From Pseudonocardia sp. (GTDB lineage: Bacteria > Actinomycetota > Actinomycetes > Mycobacteriales > Pseudonocardiaceae), in NCBI GenBank assembly GCA_029266775.1, contig JAQSWF010000016.1, forward strand, positions 1-32,991: 32,991 nucleotides of DNA, read 5' to 3'. Shown here piece by piece: positions 24,788 through 32,915 of this stretch. Position numbers and translations under genes: made by a program. The notes beneath the pieces are model-generated. The model saw only the letters and a list, made by a program, of their open reading frames with translations. It was not told the DNA's origin and made no database searches. Every line of letters starts with the position of its first letter. Positions within the stretch are counted from its first letter, which is position 1.

Positions 24788-25150
24788 GTGCCCTCGTCGG
24801 ACCGCGCCGTCCTCATCACCGATGCCCCCGAGTCGCCCGCGCAGCAGCGCGCAGACCGCACCCGCCGCTACTCGCTCCTGATGGGCGGACGCCTCGTCCT
24901 GTTCGTGCTCGCCGGGTTGGCCTACCCGCTCTCGTCCTGGCTGGCCGTGGCGCTCCTGGCGCTGTCGATCCCGCTGCCGTGGATGGCCGTGCTCATCGCC
25001 AACGACGCCCCGCCCCGCAGCCGCCGTCGCACGGCCGACTCGCACCGGCTGCCCCCGCCCGCCCCATCGCGCGCGCTCGAGGCGCGCAGCCACGTCGTCG
25101 TCGACGCAGATCCGGTCGTTCCCGGCGGGCTCAGCCGGCGGACCGGCTGA
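24788..25150 (+). CDS. DUF3099-family small membrane protein
   Basis: The 120-residue protein has the actinobacterial DUF3099 pattern: an N-terminal LITDAPESPAQQRADRTRRY, two membrane helices (LVLFVLAGLAYPLSSWLAVA and LLALSIPLPWMAVLIAND) and a basic proline-rich tail. The GTG at 24788 follows AAAGGA. The function is unknown. The 3' end overlaps the end of the opposing decarboxylase gene by 20 bp. Confidence 0.88.
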   Translation: MPSSDRAVLITDAPESPAQQRADRTRRYSLLMGGRLVLFVLAGLAYPLSSWLAVALLALSIPLPWMAVLIANDAPPRSRRRTADSHRLPPPAPSRALEARSHVVVDADPVVPGGLSRRTG

Positions 25151-26516
25151 GCGCCTCGAGCCGCGTCTGCAGCACCGGCAGCACGGTCTCGCTCTCGGGC
25201 TTCATCAGCACGCTGCGCAGGATCCGGCCGCGGTCGACGTCGGCGACCACACGGTGGCCCCGCGCCGCGAGCGCCTGCGCCGTCACCTCGTAGGTCGCGA
25301 CGAAGACGGCCTCGTCGGGCGGGAGCGCCATGCCGGCGTTCAGGACGTGCCCGCTGACCCGGTCGACCTGTGACAGGCGCTCTCGCCGCGGCAGGTAGGT
25401 GACGATGTCGAGGTCGGGCCGCTGGTACGGGGCCAGCTCGTCCGAGTTGGCCAGCGCGGTCGCCCAGCTGAGCGCGGCTCGACGGCAGGGGCGCAGCACG
25501 GCGCCCAACCCGTCGGACGTCAGCGGCACGAGCTGCAGCGTCAGCCAGAGCGCCGCCGCGGCGGCACCGGAGCGGGAGCACTCCAGGGAGATCTCGCCGA
25601 GGTGCCCACCGGCTTCGAGATCATCCGTGTAGTAGGTGTACGGCGATTCGTGCAGGTAGTGCCGGGCGACGTCCGGATCCCGGAACAGGACCGCGCCACA
25701 GCCGTAGGGCTGCAGCCCGTGCTTGTGCGGGTCGATCACCACGGAGTCGCATGCGGCCACCGCCTCGAACGGCGCGGCGGCCACGCCGTCGGCGGTGTCG
25801 TCGGCGATCAGCCGGAAGAACCCGCCGTATGCGGCGTCGACGTGCACCCGGGCGCCGTAGCGGACGCACAGAGGCAGCGCGGAGTCGACCGGGTCGACCG
25901 CGCCGAGCCCGGTGGTCCCCGTCGTGAGCACGACCGTGCCGACGGAGCCCGTCCGCAGCAGCTGCTCGAGCGCGTCGAGGTCCATCCGCCCGGCGGCGTC
26001 CGCGGCGACCGCATCTCCGCGCACCCCGATCAGCTGGCACATACGGCCGTGGGTGTAGTGCGCGTCGGTGCTGTAGGCGACGCCCTTGCCGGGATGGGCC
26101 TCCCGGGCCACGAACAGCGCCTCGAGGTTGGCGATGGTCCCGCTGCTGGTCAGATGGCCCAGGTGCCGGTCGAAGCCGACCATGCCGGCCACCGCCGCGA
26201 CCACCTCGCGCTCCATGACGGCAGTCGCGGGGCCGCCGTCGAGCGCGTGGTTGTTCGGGTTGACCAGCATCGCGGTGAGGTAGCCGACGACCGCCGCGGG
26301 ATGGGGCGGCTTGAGCATCTGCCCCGCGTAGCGAGGGTGGAAGAAGGGGTAGTTGTGCCGCAGCCGCCGCGCCAGCTCGGCGTGCACCGCGCGCAGGGCC
26401 GCTGCGTCGACCGCCGTCACCGGGTGCGGGTCGTAGGGTCCGTACTCCGCCATCCAGCCCGCGATCGCGTCAACGGCGTCCTGCAGATGCTCGACGAGCG
26501 AGGGTGGCAGCGGCAC
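25131..26516 (-). CDS. PLP-dependent (group II) amino-acid decarboxylase
   Basis: The 461-residue protein has the fold of group II decarboxylases (glutamate, tyrosine, diaminobutyrate, aromatic amino acids). K265 in IDPHKHGLQPYGCG is the Schiff-base lysine, and VHVDAAYGGFFRL holds the PLP-binding aspartate with its neighbouring alanine. Substrate-side marks are NYPFFHPRYAGQMLKPPHPAAV near the N-terminus and the HLTSSGTIANLEAL loop. The GTG at 26516 has GGAGAG 5 bp upstream; the longer open frame beyond it is not coding in character. It is divergent from an amino-acid permease gene, an arrangement typical of decarboxylase/exchanger pairs. The exact amino acid is not readable from sequence. Confidence 0.92.
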   Translation of the reverse strand: MPLPPSLVEHLQDAVDAIAGWMAEYGPYDPHPVTAVDAAALRAVHAELARRLRHNYPFFHPRYAGQMLKPPHPAAVVGYLTAMLVNPNNHALDGGPATAVMEREVVAAVAGMVGFDRHLGHLTSSGTIANLEALFVAREAHPGKGVAYSTDAHYTHGRMCQLIGVRGDAVAADAAGRMDLDALEQLLRTGSVGTVVLTTGTTGLGAVDPVDSALPLCVRYGARVHVDAAYGGFFRLIADDTADGVAAAPFEAVAACDSVVIDPHKHGLQPYGCGAVLFRDPDVARHYLHESPYTYYTDDLEAGGHLGEISLECSRSGAAAAALWLTLQLVPLTSDGLGAVLRPCRRAALSWATALANSDELAPYQRPDLDIVTYLPRRERLSQVDRVSGHVLNAGMALPPDEAVFVATYEVTAQALAARGHRVVADVDRGRILRSVLMKPESETVLPVLQTRLEALSRSAG

Positions 26517-26527
26517 GAGATCTCTCC

Positions 26528-26634
26528 ATCGTCGGCGGTCGTGCTTCCGATCATGCTCCGTTGGCGTCAGGGTGGCGTCAGTGCACAGACTCACCGCAGT
26601 CGCGGGCGCTGTCGGGGGCGCGTGCGCCGACGAT
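26528..26634. repeat. Inverted repeat spanning the decarboxylase/permease promoter region
   Basis: ATCGTCGGCG (26528-26537) is matched by CGCCGACGAT (26625-26634); allowing one bulge, the match extends into the GGAG ribosome sites of both genes. Within the gap, GGCGTCAG also occurs twice about 11 bp apart. It may be a shared control element or a chance symmetry. Confidence 0.35.
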
Positions 26635-26643
26635 CGGAGCGGC

Positions 26644-28103
26644 ATGGCTGACCGAGGATCCTCGCCCGGCAACCGGACCAACCTGCTGCGGCCCAAGCCC
26701 GTAGGGACCGAGGCCCGGACCCACGGCGCCGCGCTGTCGCGCTCGATCGGCACGTTCCAGTTGACCATGTTCGGGGTCGGGGCGACGGTCGGGACGGGCA
26801 TCTTCTTCGTGCTGTCGGCCGCGGTTCCGGAGGCCGGTCCGGCGGTGATCGTGTCGTTCGTGCTCGCCGGTGTCGCGGCCGGCCTGTCGGCCATCTGCTA
26901 CGCCGAGATGGCCTCCGCCGTGCCGGTCTCGGGCAGCACCTACTCCTACGCCTACGCCACGCTCGGCGAGATCGTGGCGATGGGGGTCGCGGCGTGCCTG
27001 CTGCTCGAGTACGGCGTGTCGACCGCGGCGGTCGCGGTCGGCTGGAGTGGCTATCTCAACGAGGCGCTGCGCAACATCACGGGGCTGGAACTCCCGCGGG
27101 CGGTGCTCGCCGCCCCGTGGGACAGCGACCCCGGCGTGATCAACCTGCCCGCGGTGGTGCTGGTCGGGCTGTGCATGCTGCTGCTGATCCGCGGCGCGAG
27201 CGAGTCGGCCCGGACGAACGCGATCATGGTGGTGATCAAGCTTGCGGTGCTGGCGATGTTCATCGTCATCGCCCTGACCGCCTTCGACGCCGACAACCTC
27301 GCCGACTTCGCGCCGTTCGGAGCCGGCGGCGTGGCTGCGGCCGCCGGCGTCATCTTCTTCTCCTTCATCGGCCTCGACGCGGTCTCGACGGCCGGGGACG
27401 AGGTCCGCGACCCACAGCGCACGATGCCGCGCTGCTGGCGGCGCTGTTCATCGTGATCACTTTCTACGTGCTCGTGGCGGTGGCCGCGGTCGGTACCCAG
27501 CCGTGGCAGGACTTCGAGGGCCAGTCGGAGGCGGGCCTGTCGCGCATCCTCGAGCTCGTCACCGGCACGCCGATCTGGGCCACGATCCTCGCGGTCGGCG
27601 CGGTCATCTCGATCTTCTCGGTCACCCTGGTGACCCTGTATGGCCAGACCCGCATCCTGTTCGCGATGGGGCGCGACGGCATGTTGCCTCCCGTCTTCTC
27701 CCGGGTCAGCCCGCGGACTCAGACCCCGGTGCAGAACACCGTCATCGTCTCGATCGCGGTCGCGATCCTCGCGGCGGTCGTACCGCTGGACTACCTGATC
27801 GACCTCGTGTCCATCGGCACCCTGACTGCCTTCATCGTCGTCTCGGTCGGCGTGATCATCCTGCGCCGCCGCGAGCCGGACCTGCCGCGCGGCTTCAAGG
27901 TTCCCGGCTTCCCCGTCACGCCGGTTCGGTCGGTGCTCGCCTGCCTGTACATCCTGATCAGCCTGCCGTGGGTCACCTGGCTGGTCTTCGCCGGCTGGGT
28001 CGCCGTGTTCCTCGTCTTCTACCTGTTCTACGGCCGGCGCCACTCGGTGCTCGGGCGGGAGCTGCGGCAGGAGCCGGGCCCGGTCGAGGAGCCGCGGTCG
28101 TGA
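26644..28103 (+). pseudogene. APC-family amino-acid permease, one-base frameshift
   Basis: The N-terminal part reads LSRSIGTFQLTMFGVGATVG, TGIFFVLSAA and FFSFIGLDAVSTAGDEVRDPQRTMP, typical of APC transporters. Membrane segments continue in another frame (ALLAALFIVITFYVLVAVA, then LYGQTRILFAMGRDGMLPP). One base is missing near 27430; restoring it gives an intact protein of about 486 residues and 12 membrane segments. ATG 26644 has GGAG upstream. It is divergent from the decarboxylase gene and overlaps the universal stress protein gene by 4 bp. It would import or exchange the decarboxylase substrate and product. The good conservation on both sides suggests sequence error or a fresh mutation. 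Confidence 0.86.
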
Positions 28104-28987
28104 CCGTCGTCGGGTACGCCCCGCACACGGGCGGGCGTGGCGCGCTCGACCTCGGGCTGGCCCTGGCCCACGCGCGTGACGAGGCGATGGCGGTGGTCAC
28201 CGTCGTCCCACGCCAGTGGACGACCCCGTCCCTCGCCAGGATCGACGCGGAGTACGCCGAGTACGCGCGGCAGGTCGGCGAGTACGCCGAGCAGCAGGCA
28301 CGCGGCTACCTCACCGACACGAGCGTCGACGTCCCCACGGCCTTCCGCGCTACCACGGGCCGGTCGGTGCCGTCCGCGTTGATCGCCGCGTTGGACGAGC
28401 TCGACGCCGGCATGCTGGTCGTCGGGTCGTCGGTGGAGAGCCAGGTCGGCCGGATCGTGGCCGGCTCCACGGCGGAGAAGCTGTTGCACTCCTGCCCGGT
28501 CCAGCTGGCCATCAGCCCGCGCGAGTACCGGTCTGTCGCCGCCGCGGGCTTCACCCGCATCACGTGCGCGTTCTCCGACAGCTCGGCGACGGGGATGGTG
28601 GGCGAGGCTGCGGCGCTGGCCGCGCGGTTGGGCGCGGGCCTGCGGGTCGCGAGCTTCGGCGTGCGGGGCGCCACGATGTACCCGCCCGAGGTCGGGCTGT
28701 CCGCGGAGGACTCGGTGCTGGACTCGTGGGTGAAGCAGGCCGAGGCGGCGCAGCAGCGGCTGGTCGCGGAAGGGGTCGTCGGCCCGGAGGTGCAGTGCGT
28801 GGTCGCCACCGGCAGCGGGTGGGGCGAGGCCCTGTCCGCCGTCGAGTGGCGCACCGGGGAGCTGCTGGTGCTGGGATCGTCGCCGTCCGGCGCGCTGGCC
28901 CGGGTGTTCCTCGGCTCGCGGGCGCGCAAGCTGATCCGCTACTCGCCGGTGCCGGTGATCGTCCTGCCCGGATATCCGGACGTGTGA
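28100..28987 (+). CDS. Two-domain universal stress protein (UspA family)
   Basis: The 295-residue protein holds two UspA domains. The first starts TVVGYAPHTGGRGALDLGLA and has the ATP-binding pattern VVGSSVESQVGRIVAGSTAEKLLH. The second has LVLGSSPSGALARVFLGSRA and RKLIRYSPVPVIVLP. GTG 28100 overlaps the permease stop (GTGA). In many APC transporters a Usp domain is fused to the C-terminus; here it is a separate, translationally coupled gene, consistent with nucleotide-dependent control of the permease. Confidence 0.92.
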   Translation: MTVVGYAPHTGGRGALDLGLALAHARDEAMAVVTVVPRQWTTPSLARIDAEYAEYARQVGEYAEQQARGYLTDTSVDVPTAFRATTGRSVPSALIAALDELDAGMLVVGSSVESQVGRIVAGSTAEKLLHSCPVQLAISPREYRSVAAAGFTRITCAFSDSSATGMVGEAAALAARLGAGLRVASFGVRGATMYPPEVGLSAEDSVLDSWVKQAEAAQQRLVAEGVVGPEVQCVVATGSGWGEALSAVEWRTGELLVLGSSPSGALARVFLGSRARKLIRYSPVPVIVLPGYPDV

Positions 28988-29751
28988 CGACAGCGGTGAC
29001 GACCGACGACGAGGGCCGCTCCGTCTCGATACCGGGCCCGGTCCGGCGCGTCGTCAGCCTCGTCCCGTCGCTCACCGAGACGGTCGCGGCCACCGCGCCG
29101 GGCCTGCTCGTCGGCGCGACGGACTGGTGCACGCATCCGCCCGGCCTCGCCGTGCGGCGGGTGCGCGGGACGAAGAACCCGGACGTGGCCGCGGTGGTCG
29201 CGCTCGCCCCGGACCTGGTGCTCGCGAATGCCGAGGAGAACCGACGCGCCGACCTCGACGCCCTGCGCGCCGCCGGCGTCGCGGTCTACGTGACCGACAT
29301 CCGCACTCTGCCGGACGCGTTCGGCTCGCTGGCCCGCATGCTTGCCGCCTGCGGCCTCGAGCGGCCGGACTGGCTCTCGGCGGCTGACATCGCATGGGCG
29401 TCGGTGCCGGTCGCGACGCCGCGACGGCGGGCCGTCGTCCCGATCTGGCGTCGGCCGTGGATGGCGGTCGGGCGCGACACGTTCACCGGCGCGGTGCTCG
29501 CCCGCCTCGGTGTGGACAACGTGCTCGCCGATCACACGGAGCGCTACCCCCGGATCGACCCGGGCGCGCTTCCGCCGCACGACCTGGTCGTTCTGCCCGA
29601 TGAGCCCTACGCCTTCGCCGCCGACGACGGCCCGGAGGCCTTCGTCGCACCGTCGGTGCTGGTGTCCGGACGGCTCCTCACCTGGTACGGACCGAGCCTG
29701 GGCGAGGCGGCGCATGTGCTGCCCGCGCTGCTGGGTCGGCGGCGGGAATGA
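28984..29751 (+). CDS. Helical-backbone metal receptor (BtuF-like), without signal peptide
   Basis: The 255-residue protein resembles cobalamin/siderophore binding proteins (BtuF/FhuD fold): RRVVSLVPSLTETVAATAPG, TKNPDVAAVVALAPDLVLAN and a C-terminal PHDLVVLPDEPYAF. It starts at GTG 28984 (GTGA overlap with the stress gene) and has no signal peptide or lipobox, so it is probably cytosolic. No ABC permease or ATPase is adjacent. Such stand-alone members are annotated as helical backbone metal receptors; their task is unclear. Confidence 0.87.
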   Translation: MTTAVTTDDEGRSVSIPGPVRRVVSLVPSLTETVAATAPGLLVGATDWCTHPPGLAVRRVRGTKNPDVAAVVALAPDLVLANAEENRRADLDALRAAGVAVYVTDIRTLPDAFGSLARMLAACGLERPDWLSAADIAWASVPVATPRRRAVVPIWRRPWMAVGRDTFTGAVLARLGVDNVLADHTERYPRIDPGALPPHDLVVLPDEPYAFAADDGPEAFVAPSVLVSGRLLTWYGPSLGEAAHVLPALLGRRRE

Positions 29752-30980
29752 TGGACTCCGTGCCGGAAGATCGGGAGTACGACGTCGCCGTCTACGGCGC
29801 GACAGGTTTCGTCGGAGCGCTCGTGGCCGCCCACCTCGCCGAGCACGCGCCGCCGGGAACCCGCATCGCCCTGGCCGGACGGTCGCGAGACCGGCTGACC
29901 GCCCTCCGGGACGGGCTGCCGGGCGGGCCGGACTGGCCGCTGGTGCAGGCCGACGCCGAGGATCCCGCATCCCTCGCCGCGCTTGCCCGCGCGGCCCGGG
30001 TGGTCGCCACGACCGTCGGGCCCTACGCCCGCCACGGCTTGCCGCTGGTCGAAGCCTGCGCGCAGGCCGGAACGCACTACGCCGACCTGACCGGCGAGGT
30101 GCTGTTCGTCCGGCGGGCGATCGACCGCGTCGACGCCGTGGCGCGGGACAGCGGCGCGCGGATCGTGCACGCCTGCGGCTACGACTCGATCCCCTCCGAC
30201 CTCTCGGTGTACCTGCTGCACGAGCGCGCTGCGGCCGACGGGGCGGGTGGGCTGCGGGATGTGCAGCTGGTCGCCACGGCCCGCGGCAGCTTCAGCGGCG
30301 GGACCGTCGACTCGATGCGCGGCGTGATCGACGAGGTTCGGCGCGATCCCGCGGCCCGCCGGCTGGCGGCCGACCCGTTCGCGCTCAGCCCGGACCGGGC
30401 GGCCGAGCCGGACACGCCGCAGCCGGGCAGGACCAGCATTGTCCGGGCGGAAGACGGCACGTGGCTCGCCCCCTTCGTCATGGCGTCCTACAACACCCGC
30501 ATCGTGCGGCGCAGCAACGCGCTGCTGAGCTGGGCGTACGGGCGCGACCTGCGCTACACCGAGGTGATGGGGTGCGGCCGGGGCGTTGTCGGGGCGGCGA
30601 CGGCGGTCGCGACGACCGTCGGCCTGCCCGCGTTCCTGGCCGCGATGAGCGTCGCGCCCACCCGGGCCGTGCTGGACCGGGTCCTGCCCGCCCCGGGCAC
30701 CGGCCCGAGCCCTGAGGCCAGGGCGCGGGGGTGGTTCCGGATGGCCGTGCACGCGGAGACCGAGGACGGACGCCGCTACCGCGCGGACGTGCACGGCACC
30801 GGTGATCCCGGCTACGCCGCGACCGCCATCATGCTGGGGCAGAGCGCGCTGGCCCTGGCGTTGGACGAGGAGCGCCTTCCCGCTCGCGCCGGCTCACTGA
30901 CGCCGGCCACGGCCCTGGGCGACGTGCTGGTGGAGCGCCTGCGCCGCGCGGGCCACGCGTACGACGTCGGCCCGGCTTAG
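29748..30980 (+). CDS. Saccharopine dehydrogenase-like / trans-acting enoyl reductase-family protein
   Basis: The 410-residue protein has an N-terminal Rossmann motif VAVYGATGFVGALVAAHLAEH, TTVGPYARHGLPLVEACAQAGTHYADLTGE and the CGYDSIPSDLSVYLLH segment. These features match the saccharopine dehydrogenase NADP-binding family that includes mycobacterial trans-acting enoyl reductases for lipid synthesis. The ATG overlaps the preceding stop (ATGA); the second M (29751) is an alternative. It is the last gene of the four-gene overlapped set. Its substrate is unknown and no polyketide synthase is nearby. Confidence 0.9.
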   Translation: MMDSVPEDREYDVAVYGATGFVGALVAAHLAEHAPPGTRIALAGRSRDRLTALRDGLPGGPDWPLVQADAEDPASLAALARAARVVATTVGPYARHGLPLVEACAQAGTHYADLTGEVLFVRRAIDRVDAVARDSGARIVHACGYDSIPSDLSVYLLHERAAADGAGGLRDVQLVATARGSFSGGTVDSMRGVIDEVRRDPAARRLAADPFALSPDRAAEPDTPQPGRTSIVRAEDGTWLAPFVMASYNTRIVRRSNALLSWAYGRDLRYTEVMGCGRGVVGAATAVATTVGLPAFLAAMSVAPTRAVLDRVLPAPGTGPSPEARARGWFRMAVHAETEDGRRYRADVHGTGDPGYAATAIMLGQSALALALDEERLPARAGSLTPATALGDVLVERLRRAGHAYDVGPA

Positions 30981-31172
30981 GTTGGCGATCCGGCCTCGGA
31001 CGAGGGCACTCGCGATCGAGGCCGGATCGCCCCGGGCCGGGCCGGGCGCGGAGGGGACGACGTCCGGCGGACCCAGGCCCGCAGAGCCAAGTCTGCGGAC
31101 AGGCCGGACAGTACCGGCCAGGCGTCAGCGGTGTCACGACTGATCACCAGTGGCGGCTCGTATTCTTCCCGC

Positions 31173-32168
31173 GTGCTGCACCAGGTGCCCCGTCCCACGT
31201 TCGGGCCGTGGACGCAGCGCAGGTCACGGGCCCGAGTGCGCGGCGTGGCACCGGCGGCGCTCGCCCTGCTCGACGGCGGCGCCGGTCGCTGGCGTGTCGG
31301 CGAGCCGCTGGACGGCCGCGGCGGTACCAGCGTCGTCGCCGTGCACGACGCCGCGGGACGCGGCGCGCTGCTCAAGATCGCCGGAACGCGGCAGGAGAGG
31401 GCGCAGCTGGCCCGCCAGGTCGAGGTGCTCGCCGCACTCCACGCCGACGACCGCCTCGGTCCGTGGGCCCGACTCGTCCCGCGGACGCTGGCGACCGGAG
31501 AGGTCCAGGGGCTCGCCGTTGTCGTGGAGTCGCGGCTGCCCGGCGCGGACCCCCGTCGGTCCGACCGCGGCGTGGACGGGCAGGTGGTCCCGCTCGCCCT
31601 CCGGGCCCTCGCCGAGCTGCACGCGCGCACCGCTGTGGTCGCGCCGGTCGACGCCGGCGCCGTCGAGCGGTGGGTGCGTGCGCCTGCCGCCCGGGTGCGG
31701 GCCGTGGTTCGCGGACGCCACCGGGTGGCGCTGGACAGCCTCGAAGCCGAGCTGGCGTCGACCCTCGCCGGGCGAGCCGTGGCCCGCGCGTGGGCCCATG
31801 GCGACTACAACCGGACGAACGTGCTGTTCGACGACGGCGCCGTGAGCGGTGTCGTGGACTGGTCGGAAGCCGAGCCGGACGGGCTCGTCGGTGCCGACGC
31901 CCTCACCCTGCTGATGTGGGAGCACGTCCTGACCGGCACGGAGCTCGGCGCAGTGGTGCTGCGGTGGATCGCCGGGCCGGGCGCGGTCGCGGACGTGGTC
32001 GCGGAGATGCAGCGGGACCACGGCGGAGAGGTCCTCGAGGTCCGCACGATGCTGCTGCTCGGCTGGTTGCGCCACGTGGGTGCCAACCTCACCGACTCCA
32101 CGCGGTACGCCGCGAACCCGGTGTGGATGCACCGCAACGTCCGCGCCGTGCTTCGGGGTCTGGGCTGA
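31173..32168 (+). CDS. APH/ChoK-family phosphotransferase
   Basis: The 331-residue protein has a small-molecule kinase fold: WAHGDYNRTNVLFDDGAVSG with the catalytic HGDxxxxN (Brenner) motif, followed by VVDWSEAEPDG, and an N-terminal ATP-grip region GALLKIAGTRQERAQLARQ. Known relatives phosphorylate aminoglycosides, choline, homoserine or sugars; nothing here points to one substrate. I prefer GTG 31173: TATTCT at 31161-31166 suits a -10 box with a leaderless start there, and codons upstream to GTG 31131 have poor GC bias. GTG 31131 is the alternative, 14 codons longer. It stands alone. Confidence 0.85.
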   Translation: MLHQVPRPTFGPWTQRRSRARVRGVAPAALALLDGGAGRWRVGEPLDGRGGTSVVAVHDAAGRGALLKIAGTRQERAQLARQVEVLAALHADDRLGPWARLVPRTLATGEVQGLAVVVESRLPGADPRRSDRGVDGQVVPLALRALAELHARTAVVAPVDAGAVERWVRAPAARVRAVVRGRHRVALDSLEAELASTLAGRAVARAWAHGDYNRTNVLFDDGAVSGVVDWSEAEPDGLVGADALTLLMWEHVLTGTELGAVVLRWIAGPGAVADVVAEMQRDHGGEVLEVRTMLLLGWLRHVGANLTDSTRYAANPVWMHRNVRAVLRGLG

Positions 32169-32208
32169 CCCGCCCTCTGGCTGTCCTCTTCTCGGGAGCG
32201 GTTGTGAC

Positions 32209-32220
32209 CGCTATATAGCG
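32209..32220. promoter_or_regulatory. Perfect 12-bp palindrome with TATA core
   Basis: CGCTATATAGCG is fully self-complementary and lies 68 bp upstream of the VOC remnant. The AT core is unusual for this DNA and could be a promoter with an operator. No regulator is adjacent. Confidence 0.35.
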
Positions 32221-32287
32221 CTGGCTCGGACAGCGAGGCGACCGCCAGCCCCCTCGCGGGCAGCAGCATGAGAGGTCAGCATGGGGG

Positions 32288-32576
32288 ATGAGCGTGCATC
32301 GGCCGGTGATGGACCACGGCTGGATCACGACACTCGCCGACCCGGACCGGCCAGGGGTGCAGATCAGCCTGATGACTCACGATGCGACCGCGCCCGTTGT
32401 CCCCTCGGCCTTCATCGAGGTTGACGACGTCGACGCCTGCCACGTAGCCGCTCTCCGTGCAGGCGCAGAGATCGTCCATCCCCTGACCGGACGAGCCGTG
32501 GGGGGTGCGCCGATTCTTCGTCCGCGATCCGGACGGGCACGTCATCAATGTCCTTGGCCACCCCGAGCCGGCCTGA
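32288..32576 (+). pseudogene. VOC/glyoxalase-family remnant, N-terminally truncated and frameshifted
   Basis: The frame from ATG 32288 reads DHGWITTLADPDRPGVQISL and IEVDDVDACHVAALRAGAEI, the middle of a bleomycin-resistance/glyoxalase (VOC) domain. After HPLT the family sequence continues in another frame, DEPWGVRRFFVRDPDGHVIN, to TGA 32574. Removing one G near 32489-32490 joins the parts. The first strand-helix segment expected before GWITT is absent. Only about 96 residues remain where full relatives have about 120-130. It is probably not functional. Confidence 0.7.
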
Positions 32577-32915
32577 GAACTGTTCACTCCGGGACGGTCT
32601 CCGAGGCGGTTGGTGCCGCCCCCCGCGGTTCACTCTTCGACTGAGGCCACGCCGCTGACGCACGAGGTGATTCACAGGCGGGCGGGTGTTGGTGTTACGG
32701 CGGACGTGCGCGAGAACCGGCTTGCGGCCACGGCGCTGTCGGCGCGCGAGTTCGGTTCGGTGCCCGCGACTTTCAATCGCCGCGCGCGCCGTGCCGCGCG
32801 CAGCTCCTCATTCGGCGCGCGGCGTCCTCACTCGCCGCAGCTGCCTCTACTCCACCCACGTATTGGGTCATGGGCCAATTTTGATGCGATGAAGACATCC
32901 CACGCTGTGATCTTG
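32577..32915. other. Stretch without a supported gene
   Basis: This 339-bp region holds no gene I can identify. It has alternating CG-rich runs (TCGGCGCGCG at 32739-32748 and 32812-32821) and then turns AT-rich from about 32855. One plus-strand frame from 32640 stays open but has no recognisable family and no ribosome site. Confidence 0.4.

Noticed and set aside
26517-26894. N-terminal extension of the PLP decarboxylase
   Set aside because: It lacks family similarity and overlaps the permease start; GTG 26516 with GGAGAG is the better start.
32739-32822. CG-rich direct repeats as a possible CRISPR or attachment site
   Set aside because: There are only two short copies, with no regular spacing, cas genes or integrase.
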